Source: Raffaelea ambrosiae | Lineage: Eukaryota; Ascomycota; Sordariomycetes; Ophiostomatales; Ophiostomataceae | DNA length: 64,000 bases | Assembly (NCBI GenBank): GCA_002778195.1 | Contig: PCDI01000016.1 | Location: forward strand, 34,332 to 98,331 | Direction: 5' to 3' | Part shown: piece by piece, positions 49,372 through 60,210 of the stretch | How positions within the stretch are numbered: the stretch's first letter is position 1 | How the letters are laid out: every line of letters begins with the position of its first letter | Notes under the pieces: generated by a model | Database searches by the model: none | Told to the model about the DNA's origin: nothing | The model's input: the letters and a program-made list of their open reading frames with translations, nothing else | Translations under genes and position numbers: made by a program

Positions 49372-52161
49372 ATGGTCACTTTACGACGGCGTACGCCGGG
49401 AACTGGCAATAATAAGCTTCTCGAAACAAGGCCAGCAAACCGAAGTGGCGGCGACACCGATTCGGAGTTCGATGAAGAGCCGGTTAGACGTCACAACACA
49501 CGGCGCCGGGCGATATTGACGAACCAGGAGACACAAGATGAGATTCTGGTTCAAGGAGATGTTCACGATTATTCCATTGACTACAGCTCATCGGAAAACC
49601 AAGGAAACGAAAACGACGGTGAAGGCCGCGAGAACGACAGCGAAGAAGACGAGCAAGAAGAGGAGAGACACGACGAAGGAGAGTCAACGAACCAAGCAGG
49701 TGACGGCGAAGCTTATGAGGGTGGCGAGATGCTTCGAGAAAACGATGGGGCTACTTCTGGGATGGTCTCTATCGAAGCGAGCGATCTCCGCGAGCTCCGC
49801 CCACGGAAAAAGCTACGCAGCATCTGGGAGGTCACGACTGCTGCCGGCAACGCACTAGCAAGTGCTGCCCGACAACAGTCTGCCACACCTGTCGTCAAAA
49901 AAGAAACCCGCGGGAGGAAGCGGAAAGCACAACAAAGCAAGGATGAGCAGGCGCCGCCGGCCCTGAAGAAACGACAGGCTCGGCAGGCAACGCGCGAATT
50001 AGCGGACTCGGCTCCTCCAGAAAACCCAGCACCGCCGTTAAAGCGGGGGCGAGGGCGCCCGCGCAAGATCACGATCCCTATTGACGACAGCCGCGAGAAG
50101 ACGCCTGCCGAAGAAACTGCTGATCCTGCCCAAAATACAGCCGAAAGCGTGGCCGAAGAAGAAGCGCCCGAAGACGAAGCTGGAGAAGGGGATGAAGACG
50201 CCGAAGAAGATGGAGCAGAAAACCAAGCGTCAAACCAAGCGGAATATGAAGATCCAGCGGACGGCAGCTATGAGGTTGCCAACTCGGTGCAAGAAACGAA
50301 CGAGACCACAGGAACAGGAAAGAGGCCGGGTCGGCCTCCGGGAAGTGGAAAGAAGGGGAAAGACAAAGCCAAAGAAAAGCAAAAGAAGAAGCAAAAGGAA
50401 AAGATCGTCCCCATCAACGTTCCACCCATGCCTGAGTCCGAAAGGAAGGCGATCACCATGGACACCCAAACCCTCCACGACATGGTCCAGCTCATGGGGT
50501 CAGTCGGTTGGACAGGGAACAGCAAGTGGAAGGTGTCGTTTTGCAGACTGCGCGCAGACCCGGAGTCCGGCCCGCTGCCCGTCACGCAGGAAGGCAAAAA
50601 ACTGTGGAACCGCTTCCACGCGCTGGGCGAGAAGTACATGGGCATGCCGAGACCCCGGTTTCCGCTGCAGGGCACGTTCGCCGTCTTTGCGCAGTACGCC
50701 TACTTGACTGTGCACAAGGACGATTTTGAGGCGTTGCGCAACCCCATCCGCGAGTCGGTGCGAACCATTTGCGACGACAAGCTTGCACCGCTGCTGGGTG
50801 CGGATATCACGCTGCGCGAGGCCAATGCGCGGGCGCTTCTGTGCGAGGACCTGCTGCGGTATGCGATCCCGCAAGCGGTCGCCCTGCTGGAAGTGGCGTT
50901 TATGCTGGGTGGCAGCGACGAGGAGGAAGGGGACGGAGAGCAGGAGGAGGCCTGCTGTGTACCACTGCGCACTGTCCACATGGCCACCCTCAATCTGGCG
51001 ATTGCGTCGACGGCCGCGTCGTGGCTGTCCCGCATAGAGGCGGCGCTGGCCCATGAGCTGGGCTACCGCGCCGAATACCCCCTGTACCGCCCTGAGCTGC
51101 ACAGCGAGGCCGAGCGGGAAGCTAATCGTCGCATCCGCGATGCCGCGGATGCGGCTGCGGTTTCTGCTGCTGCTGCCCTCGACGACGACGGCGATCGCGT
51201 CGCGCAGCCGGCCACGCGGCGGGATGCGCGCAAGCGCCTCCGGCTGCTCATCGACCGCGTCCAGGACGAAATCTTGACGAAACAGAGCGAGCTCGACAAA
51301 GTGATCCACCAGGAAGAATACCGCAGGCGCCGGGCGCGGAAGCTGCTCGAGTACGCCAACAGCCACGAGCGCCAAGAGCAGCAGCGACGGGGCGAGGAGG
51401 AGGGAGAGGAAGAAGAAGGAGAAGAGGCAATGGTGATTTTTGATGGACATCGTCCGGCGGTCGCCTCCACGCCGGCACGGGCTGACCTGACGGCAGCAGC
51501 AGCAGCACCGGAGGCTAGTGGCGTCGAGATCCAACAGGACTATGCTCTTGACAGCTACACATTGCCAGGTCTCGACGGTGCGTCGAGGATCGAGCTCCCT
51601 CTGGGACAGACGGGTGGCTTCATGCAGGCTACGCCAATGATTACGCTCCAGGACAGTCAGGAGGACGAGGATGATGATGGCTTGTTTGTCCCGCAACACT
51701 CGTGGGCCGTGCCAGACCTTGCTTTGCAACCGCAGCCGGAGGAGTTACAACAGCCGTCGCAGCAGTCACGGCAATTGCAGCAGTCGCCCCAGAAGCAGAC
51801 ACAACGGGTGGGTTCATTCCAGGAAAGCAGCCAACCCGTCGTGTCTGGCGTGCTGCCCCCGAGCAGCGCGCCGCCGAGCAGTGCACCCACCGGCAGCTCG
51901 GCGCCTCCGAACGGCGCCCAACAGGGCGGCAAGGCACGGTCCAGCAAGCCCTATAGCACGCGGGAGCTGGGGTATATCGTACACCACCTCAAGGCGCACG
52001 ACGAGCCGGACCTGATCCAGTTGGCGGCGGAGCTGGGCCGGGGCATTTATGACGTGGCGAAACGGGCGGAAGTGATCAAGAACGCGGCGCGGACGCTGGC
52101 GATCAAGAAGAAGCAGGCGGTGCCGCGCTGGGCGCGGGCTGGGTACAAGCTGCCGATGTAA
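49372..52161 (+). CDS. AT-hook nuclear protein of unknown role
   Basis: One exon, 929 residues, from the ATG at 49372; the frame before it opens with TTG. The N-terminal 350 residues are acidic with basic islands: an AT-hook-like TRGRKRKAQQ (about 178), a classic AT-hook KRGRGRPRKI (224-233) and RPGRPPGSGKKG (about 318). Residues about 365-620 form a folded, conserved-looking region (MDTQTLHDMVQLMGSVGWTG, RFPLQGTFAVFAQYAYLTVH, LLCEDLLRYAIPQAVALLEV). A coiled-coil and Gln/Pro/Ser-rich linker follows. The last ~70 residues (TRELGYIVHHLKAHDEPDLI...) end in WARAGYKLPM and look like a SANT/Myb-type helix bundle. I do not recognise the family. Minor-groove DNA binding is well supported by the AT-hooks; the process is unknown. 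Confidence 0.7.
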   Translation: MVTLRRRTPGTGNNKLLETRPANRSGGDTDSEFDEEPVRRHNTRRRAILTNQETQDEILVQGDVHDYSIDYSSSENQGNENDGEGRENDSEEDEQEEERHDEGESTNQAGDGEAYEGGEMLRENDGATSGMVSIEASDLRELRPRKKLRSIWEVTTAAGNALASAARQQSATPVVKKETRGRKRKAQQSKDEQAPPALKKRQARQATRELADSAPPENPAPPLKRGRGRPRKITIPIDDSREKTPAEETADPAQNTAESVAEEEAPEDEAGEGDEDAEEDGAENQASNQAEYEDPADGSYEVANSVQETNETTGTGKRPGRPPGSGKKGKDKAKEKQKKKQKEKIVPINVPPMPESERKAITMDTQTLHDMVQLMGSVGWTGNSKWKVSFCRLRADPESGPLPVTQEGKKLWNRFHALGEKYMGMPRPRFPLQGTFAVFAQYAYLTVHKDDFEALRNPIRESVRTICDDKLAPLLGADITLREANARALLCEDLLRYAIPQAVALLEVAFMLGGSDEEEGDGEQEEACCVPLRTVHMATLNLAIASTAASWLSRIEAALAHELGYRAEYPLYRPELHSEAEREANRRIRDAADAAAVSAAAALDDDGDRVAQPATRRDARKRLRLLIDRVQDEILTKQSELDKVIHQEEYRRRRARKLLEYANSHERQEQQRRGEEEGEEEEGEEAMVIFDGHRPAVASTPARADLTAAAAAPEASGVEIQQDYALDSYTLPGLDGASRIELPLGQTGGFMQATPMITLQDSQEDEDDDGLFVPQHSWAVPDLALQPQPEELQQPSQQSRQLQQSPQKQTQRVGSFQESSQPVVSGVLPPSSAPPSSAPTGSSAPPNGAQQGGKARSSKPYSTRELGYIVHHLKAHDEPDLIQLAAELGRGIYDVAKRAEVIKNAARTLAIKKKQAVPRWARAGYKLPM

Positions 52162-54779
52162 GAGGGAGGCGGGTGTCACGAGACGTTTGTATGATATGAT
52201 GCTCTACGAAGTTTTGGATTGGGATAGACGGGGCTATCTATCATATTTGGGCTGGGATGGCCGGGGAATGTGCCAGGAGGCGTCTGTACTCTATTGTTTG
52301 TTTGCTATGATACCAGAGTTCTTTTTTTTTCCCCTCTCGAATGTGTCGTGCCTTTTTTCTACGCGGTCACGTTTTTGTGAGGCTTTCGCGTTTTCACATT
52401 TCCATACCTATGCTCTTCACCTGATAGTCCGTCTAAGAGGCTCCCCTTTTCATCTCCCGATTCGTCTGATTGCTGCCCTGATGCTCTCTGGTGGCGCTGT
52501 CGCAGGGCCCGTCGATCATGTGTTTGCAAACGGTCCATATTCCTTTTTTTTTCTGGGCGCATAGTTGTCTGGTCTGGGAAACCATGACGTGCTGCCTTGG
52601 ATGTTCATTGGGTGAAAAGAGGTGACTTGCTGTATTACTTTGATGGAGACGGACCCCCATTGCCAGCGTGTCGGTCTGCGTGTCGGTCTGTCGTCACTGG
52701 AACGTTTCAATGCAACGCTGCCACACATGCAGGCAATGTACCATGTATCTTTTTTACACCTGACAGGCTGACACGCAGGCCATTCATAGTCATCAGCTAG
52801 AAGACGGCAACAAGTACTTGGGTGTCCCACGGTGTGAGACGCTCGTCACATATTCCTACGCCAGCGCATATACCATGCACAACTGGACTGCTGCCTGGTA
52901 TTGTTCATGCCTGCAGCCGGGCAGTTCGGCATCCACCTGCGGGACGGCCGTTCCAGAGAAGAAAGAAGAAGAAGCAGGGAAATCTGACACATCGGCAGTC
53001 CGGAACGGCCTGCAGATAGTGCATGCAGTTCCTTTTGCCTGGGTAGATCCCTGGCAGAAAATAGCAGATAATAGCACACAAATGGTAAGGGAATAAAATA
53101 GCCTCCTATTAGCAAAAGGGCGGCTTTGCCGTTCTGCATGCCCGTCGTTTCGCCTAATTTGCCATTCCGGGCAGACATGCGTTTCCAGAGACAAGGGAGG
53201 TCTGCAGGGAGCATGTCTTCGTGGTTGTGTACGATGTAGTTTACGAGGACTTGCACTTTCATATGTAGTCGTCCTACGGAAGTGTGAAGGTATTTCCAAA
53301 ACACAGTGACAGAAAGGCAGGGTACTCTACTACTTTTATGCAATAATACTATGTGCATGTGGACTCAGAGTGGTGGTCCCAGGGTTCGGTTAGCGTCCGA
53401 GGAAATTAGCCCAGCACGACCCTCCTTCCTCGTTCAGCGCTCGTTTTAATTTGCCCAGAGCTCTAGCCCGTTCGGTCTCTGGCCCCCGGAGGACACGAAG
53501 GAAAGCGAAGAAAAAGAGGCCTGTGCTCCGTGTCTCCGTGGACTGTTCCTTTGGTGGTGACGGCTTCCGGGCTCTGGGCCCCCTACTACTGGATTTTACT
53601 GGACTACTCGTATCCTACACCGTGCTGGGGGTTGTCTTACCCTTGCCCCTGCCGCTAGGTCTCTGCCTCCCCCCCTGACTGACCTGACTGAGGAAGGCGC
53701 GAACGAGCGCCTCGTGCGCCGTGGGAACGGCTTCCGCGTCTGGTCGCGCCTTCCCACTTTAATTTTCTTCATGCTCGGGCCAGGTCCCCGTTTTTAAAAA
53801 AAAAAAGGTACCCTCACCACCCCGTTTTGTGAAGTCGCCTTTCCCTGTTCACACAGCCATCACACATCATTTTGGGGGGTTCACACTTAGGAGGACCTTG
53901 CATTCTTGGGGCCTTTTCTCTTCCGTCAAGACAAGACGTTCCTCTTCCTCTCTGCCTCTTGCTGTGTCTTCCGTTTTCCCTCCCTTCTTTCTTCCTCCTC
54001 CATCACTCACCTGGGGCCCAAATCCGCCTCGTTCTCACGTTGCATTACTCTCTACCCAAAATCACTGCGGGCACTCATCTTACTGGCTGCTGCCGTTCCC
54101 TTGCATTTTCTGGGTCATTTTACCATTTTCTGGCTTTCTGTGAGCTGGCAACCCAGTTTGTCTCCTGTTTCCCCGTTTTCCTGCTGCTCTCTTGTGTGCT
54201 TGGGTTCTTGGGCATCGATCGACTTTCGGTTTCCTTCGTACTTGCGCTACTTATTTTGGTTGCCCTTCCCCCTTGCTTTCCTTTTGTCTATTTGGCTGTG
54301 ATTGCAAGGTCGTCTATCCCAATTTGCGAGCCAACCTTGATTGTCACTCCCAGCTTTGTCTCCAGCCACCAAGATTGGCCGTTTTCTGAACCGTTTCATT
54401 TTCTCGACCCGCTTCACCGGCAGAACCGCAACCACGCACACAAAAAAAAGGGGAAGCTTCGTGCAGGTGAGTCCCGTCGCACACCTGCTTTACAGGGGTT
54501 GCCGGCCAGATGAACCATACAGGGGAGACGGGTTGCTTGTGATTGGAACGCAGCCTAGCTGGGTGGCCCCGTTTTCCTACGTTTGCTTCTTGGGTCGCTT
54601 CTGTCCAAGCTTCGTCTGAGCCCAAGCTTCTTCTTCTTCTTCTTTCACAGAGACTTCACGCTGGTGCATACTTATCGCAGCAAGGCGTTGCTAACCAGTT
54701 GTCATCAGCTTGAAACCCTGACAACCCAGAACGTCCGCTCTTATCTCTTGCTGTAAACCACTTCGCTCGAGACGTCAAA
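52162..54779. other. Long (2.6 kb) intergenic region
   Basis: No gene is convincing. Frames such as 53872-54513 are hydrophobic, pyrimidine-driven translations without an opening ATG context or domain. A C/T-rich strand bias at about 53930-54430 suggests a promoter or 5' leader of the coiled-coil gene. A structured inverted repeat lies at 53692-53754. Confidence 0.55.
53692..53754. repeat. Inverted repeat enclosing two small hairpins
   Basis: GGAAGGCGCGA (53692-53702) is the exact reverse complement of TCGCGCCTTCC (53744-53754). The 41-nt interior contains ACGAG-cgc-CTCGT (53703-53715) and GGAA-cggc-TTCC (53724-53735). Folded, this gives a three-way junction. No known RNA family is recognised. 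Confidence 0.6.
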
Positions 54780-57700
54780 ATGGCCGAATTCGACCCCTAC
54801 AACGGTGTGCAGAACGATCAGGTGTATGTGGCTCCTGAATATGCTGTCGCCGCGCCAGTTGAGCAGATTCCTGCCGAGGAGGCTCATTATGTCGCCGCTC
54901 CTGTTGAGGAAGCGCCCGAACCGGAAGCCGAACCAGCTCCCGAGCCCGAGAAAGCCGCCTCGCCAAAGGCTGTCGCCAAGACTGCCGCCCACAAGACCGC
55001 AACAGGTGCCACCAGGACCACTGCCGCGAAACGGACATCGACCATCGGCGCCGCCACGGCATCGTCCGCTGCGCGTCGTCCTGGCTTGGCCACTGGTGCT
55101 GCAAAGGCTGGGACCACCGGGACTGCACGAACCAGCACGGCCGCCACCGGCGGTCTGAACAAGCCGCCAACGCGTCCCACGGCTGGCACGGCCTCGACCC
55201 TGGCCCGGAAGACCGCGACGACAAGCACTGCAAACCACCGCGTCCACCCGTCCACTTCCGAAGACGAGAAGAAGCGGACCACCACGTCGACTCTCGCCAG
55301 CTCGACTGCCAGAAGAACGTCTATGCTCTCCAGCGCTGGATCTTCTACGACACCAAGATTGGCCGAGCGAAAGACTGCTACTTCTGCCACCAGTGCCACT
55401 GCCTCTACTGCTGCCCGGAAACCCACGTTGGCGTCTTCCGTATCAGGAACGGCGCGGACGACAACGACGCCAACCCATAAGTCGGCTGCCAACTCGTCCA
55501 CGACTACCTCCGCATCCCGGGCCACAGCTGCTCGCACGTCGACAACAGGCCTGGTGGCTGATGCCAAGAAGAGACTTTCTTCTGCTAGCACCACGGCATC
55601 AAGCGCCGCCACTGCCAGACATGCCCCTCGTTCGTCCCTGCACAGCGCCAGCGGATCTACAGCGAGTTCCAGTGCCGCCGCGGCAGCGGCCGCGGCCGCT
55701 GCTGCCGAGTCCGCCAAGGTCGTGGAGGAGCTGAAGGCGAAGCTCGCTGCCAACGAGGAAGAGGTTGCAGGATTGAAGGAGCAGATCGCAGCTTCCCAGG
55801 CTAAGATCGAGGAGCTCACCGAACAGCTTCAGCAGAGCGCAGGCAATGAACAAAGCCAAACCCAGCTGGTCGATAGCCTGCAGGCCCAGCACGGAGAGGC
55901 GATTGCCGCTTTGAATGCCCAGGTTGCGCAGTACCAAGCGGGCATGCAGGCGGCGGAAGCCGACTTGCAGAAACACAAATCCGACTATGCTGATGCTGCC
56001 TCTGCCAAGGAAGCTGTTGATGCGCAGGTAGCAGACCTGCAGAAGACGATTGAGACCCTCCAAGCTGAGCACGAGACAAAACTCAAGGACCTCGAATCCA
56101 CGTCCACTACTGCCCATGAACAGGCGCTTTCCGACCTGAAGACCAGTCACGAGTCGACCCTCTCCGAGCTTCAAGCCAAAATCGACAAGTTGACTGCATC
56201 TGAGACTGAACTGGAAGCAGCCAACGAAGCCAAGATCAAGACGCTCGAGTCCGAGCTGGAGGACCTCAAATCTAAGCTCCAGGCTGCTGAGAAAGCAGCG
56301 CAGGACGCAAAGACCGAAGCCGGTGTTGCTTCGGAGCTAGAGGCCAAGCTTCAGGCTGCCCAGAAAGCTGCCGATGCCACCAAGGCTGAACTGGAGGCGA
56401 AGGAAGTCAAGCTTACTGCGCTGGAGGCCGCCACTGCGAAGATCCAGGAGGAACTGGATGCGGCTAAGGAAGAGAGCAACAGCAATGAGGCAGCATTCGC
56501 AAAGCTTAAGGCCGAGCATGAAGCTGTTTCAGAAAAGCATCGCAAGGAGCTCCAGCAGATCTCGCAGGACTACGAAGCCGAGATTGAGAGCCTGCGCGGC
56601 GACGCCTTTTTCAAGCGGCAGTTCCAGGACCTCGAGATCAAGCACAACGAGCTTGTCGAATCCCACGACAAGGTTAAAGACGAGCACGCAAAGGCCCTGA
56701 AGGACGCCGAAGCCAAGCATGCATCCGCCTTAGAAACCGCCACAGCAGCTCTCCAGAAGAGCTTGGACGACTTGCATGCGAACCACTCCAAGGAGCTTGA
56801 GAAGGCCAAGCTGGAAGCCGCCGACACATCCAAAGAGGCCCACCTTGCAGTTCTTAATGCCCTTAAGGCGAGCCATGTCAAAGAGATCGACACCCTTACG
56901 GCCGACCATACGAAGGCGATCGACGCCCTCAAGGCCGACCATTCGAAGGCGATCGACACCCTCAAAGCCGACCATGCGAAGGAGCTCGATGCTGCCGAGA
57001 GCGAGTCATCTACTGCCCATGGAAAGAAGCTCGAGGACCTCCGCTCTGCTCACGCTGAAGCCATTGCCAACTTGAAGAAGGAACATGCGGCCGAAGTCGA
57101 AAAAGTCCATGCAAACCATGCAAGCGAGCTTGCAGCTGCAAAGGAGGCCAGCTCCGGCGCCGAGGCGTCCAAGCTGGACAAGCTGAAGGCGGAACTCGAG
57201 AGCCAGCATGCGTCCAAACTGGACAAGCTGAAGGCTGAATTGGAAAGCGCTCATGCGGCCGTCCTGAAGAAGCTCGAGGGCGAGCATGCATCTGCAATTG
57301 AGGCAACCAAGAAAGAAGTGGAGACTGCTCAGACCAGCCACGCTTCGGCCCTTGAGAAGCTCAAGGCAGACCTCGAGAGCAAGCACACCAGTGAGGTTGA
57401 GCAATTGGTGAAGCTGCATTCGGAAGCTCTCGAAGTGGCCAAGAAAGAAGGCTCTTCGGAGTCGGCCACCCTGAAGGAAGCCCATGCTAAGGAACTTGGT
57501 GAGCTGAACACGAAGTATACCTCTGCATCTGAGCACTCGTCTAGTCTGGAGAAGCGTGTTGCCGAGATTGAGGCTTCCTTGTCGACGGCGGAGGCTGATC
57601 TGGCCAAGGCCAACGAGGAACGCGATGCACTGGGCGGACAGCTGGCGCAGGCTAAGATGGAGAAGATCGAAGCTGAAGCCGCGCTCGATGCCAGCAAGAA

Positions 57701-58596
57701 CCAGAAGCCAGACACCACTGAGTTGGACGCGCTGCGGGCCGAGATTGCATCACTCAAGAAGACGCACGAAAACGAGCTTTACACGGCGAAGTCCAACGAA
57801 GCAAAAGCGGCAGATGCACTGCGCGAAACACAGGAAGACATGGAGCTGCTCAAGAAGGAGCTGGAGGCGTTCAAGCTTGACGCAGATGCAAAGGAGAAGA
57901 CATCCCGTGTCGATTATAGTGAGATGCACGACTCCATGACCCAGCTCGTCGAGGAGGCTCAGCAGAAGACTGCCGACGCCGAGAAGAAGATCAGCGAGCT
58001 CGCAGCCCAGCTGAAGGTCAAGGATGCGGAGCTTGCCGAGGCCAAGGTGAGTAACAGTATAAGAAAAGCAGTGTCTTTTGACGGTGCACCCCATCGATTA
58101 TTGCCATGGAAGGGCGTTTCATTTGCTGACAGGACACACAACTCCCCAGGCTAAGGCGGAGCAAGCACCCAAAGGACTGTCTGCCAGTCGATATGCCGAT
58201 CAGCCGGAGGAAGATGGCGCCACTGCTGCCGCCGAGTCTGACGCTCCCGCCACGGCGGAAGGTGAGCCCAGCGAGCCGGACCATTCGTCGGCAGCTCTAG
58301 CATCGGTGCGAGTGAAACATCCTCCCCACTCTCCCAGCATGAGCTACCACAGAAAGACTCCGCTTCACCTCCCTCGCAGAAGACAGGAACAGACTGCTAA
58401 CATTGTATTGCAAACAGATAGCTAAAGCTCGTGTCACAGCCCGAGGCCTACAGGAGCTCGATGACGAGCTGCGGGAACGCAATGCCCAGTAGGTGGAACT
58501 CTCGGGAAAAGCAAACCGTGTCGCGATAGTTTGATGCTGACAGCCATCTGATCTAGTATGCTGAAGTCGATTGCCAACATCTCGCAGCCTGCCTAG
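54780..58596 (+). CDS. Large coiled-coil protein with basic Ala/Thr/Ser N-terminus
   Basis: Four exons (54780-58046, 58150-58305, 58418-58488, 58557-58596) give 1177 residues. The start is MAEFDPYNGVQNDQVYVAPE. Residues about 60-310 are a basic, disordered Ala/Thr/Ser/Lys/Arg region, like the microtubule-binding stretches of some cytoskeletal proteins. From about 315 to 1130 an almost unbroken coiled coil of Glu, Lys, Ala and Leu heptads follows, with local repeats (ADHTKAIDALK, KLDKLKAELES). The C-terminus ends RGLQELDDELRERNAHMLKSIAN. The last donor, GTAGGT, overlaps a TAG stop, so intron retention would end the protein at ...RNAQ. The family is not recognised; a structural or polarity scaffold is inferred. 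Coiled coils attract false homology to myosin or M-protein names. Confidence 0.8.
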
Positions 58597-59163
58597 CTGC
58601 AACATCATTTCTATTCGCCAAAACCAATCTTTCAAAAGCCATATACCCTGGAGTTATATTTGTTGAATCACAATTTCTCTATTCTTTATTTTCCGTTCGC
58701 TACTTGCTAGCCCACTTGTCCATGCTGCAGGCCATGTGTTCTATTTGAGCTTTTGATCTTATTTTTTTATTTATTTTGGTTTCAATCTGATACTATCCAC
58801 TTTCAATGTCTATGTTACTAAGGTTTTTTGTTGAGTGATCTACTGTGTCTTGTGTGTATTACGTTTCGTACCTGAATGTCGAATATAAGGAGCTCGCTGT
58901 ACTTTCCAAAGTTTAACCGGCTGCTGTGTTGTATGTAACCAGGGCCGATTTCCTATAATAATAGGTTTATTTGCGATCAACAAGCTACACAAAAACGTAG
59001 TACCATTGTCGAGGGGAGGGCCTGCCAGGCAGCGTCGTTCTTGAAGCTGGAGCGATCGCTATGAAATTCGTGGGCCGTTGCCACGATTATTGCTTCTTAA
59101 GCTTGCTTACAGTAGTAGTTCACCATCGACACGTGATGAGATCACTACAAATGATCCATTAAA
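58597..59163. other. Intergenic region before tRNA-Gln
   Basis: AT-rich 3' flank of the coiled-coil gene. CACGTG lies at 59130-59135, 29 bp before the tRNA gene. No gene is seen. Confidence 0.6.
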
Positions 59164-59250
59164 GGTCCTGTAGTCTAGCGGTTAGGACATTGGATTCTGA
59201 TTACGAATTTCCGACTTCCAATAGCCCCGGTTCGATTCCGGGCAGGACCT
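59164..59250 (+). tRNA. tRNA-Gln(CTG) with intron
   Basis: Acceptor GGTCCTG pairs with CAGGACC. The D-arm is GTCTAGCGGTTAGGAC. The anticodon stem TTGGA pairs with TCCAA, and the loop carries anticodon CTG at 59197-59199. A 15-nt intron (59201-59215) follows position 37. The T-arm is CCCGG TTCGATT CCGGG. Confidence 0.93.
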
Positions 59251-59733
59251 TATTTTTTGCTTTTCCAGGCAATTCTTTTTGCTATTTCGCGTGAATGCGG
59301 GTCTTTAACTATTTAATAGTCAGTGACGTTCAACACTTTTTTTTTTCTGTCTCGATGCTTCAGTTGGAGAAAGGTCTTGTTTGGTGCTCATACTTGCTAG
59401 ATTGGTCACGTGCTTTCGTGGCAGAGTCGCTCCCGGTCTTACTTCTGTGGAGGGGCCGAGTTTCAATTCTGCCGCATCCCTTGACGAGATTCCTGCTTCT
59501 TTCTTCACGCAAAGTTCGGCGGCCGTGCTTCGCATAGGAAACACATAGGGCGCGCAGAGTCCGACACAACGAACGGGCCTGGAACGGACGATATGTAGCA
59601 TTGAAAACTGCATGCACCTCTCTCCGACCGGGAGCGGGCTGCTGCAAACGAAGTCTGGTAACCAGAGTGGTTAACTAGAGTACAGTACAGCACAGTACAG
59701 TTGCCGCAGAGAACTTGTGCGCCAGAACCCGCA
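59251..59733. other. RAD4 upstream region
   Basis: Promoter and leader of RAD4, with CACGTG at 59407-59412. No gene is recognised. Confidence 0.6.
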
Positions 59734-60167
59734 ATGGTCTCGACACGTCGCACAGCGGAAAACAGCGGGATCAGCCTCCGGGCGGCCGCGGCGCAGCGGC
59801 GTCGGCAGCGCCAGCAGCGTGCGACGCAAGGCAACAGCAGCACGTCGAGCAGCAGCGTGCCTGGCATGCTGCAAGAGATGCTGGCCGAAGCTGGAGTGAC
59901 GAGCTCGCGGCTAGCCGCTCGATCCGATGCTGGCGAGCCGCCGCCAAAACGGCTGAAGCGGCCAGGAGAGAGGAGAGCAGCGGCCGATCGTCAAAGGGCG
60001 AGCCAGACGGACAGCCAAAAGGACAGTCAAAAGGAGAGCCAGCAGACCACACAAACCGACGAGGACGGCGAAGAGGAGGACGACGAGGACATTGAATTTG
60101 AGGATATTGTGATTCCGAAGCCGGTCATTCAGACGACGGAGATGGGCTCGGAAGACGAGTATGAAGA

Positions 60168-60210
<43 letters not shown>

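Noticed and set aside
53872..54513. 213-codon hydrophobic open frame
   Set aside because: It is a translation of a pyrimidine-rich leader (Phe/Leu/Ser/Pro), not a plausible membrane protein with charged loops.
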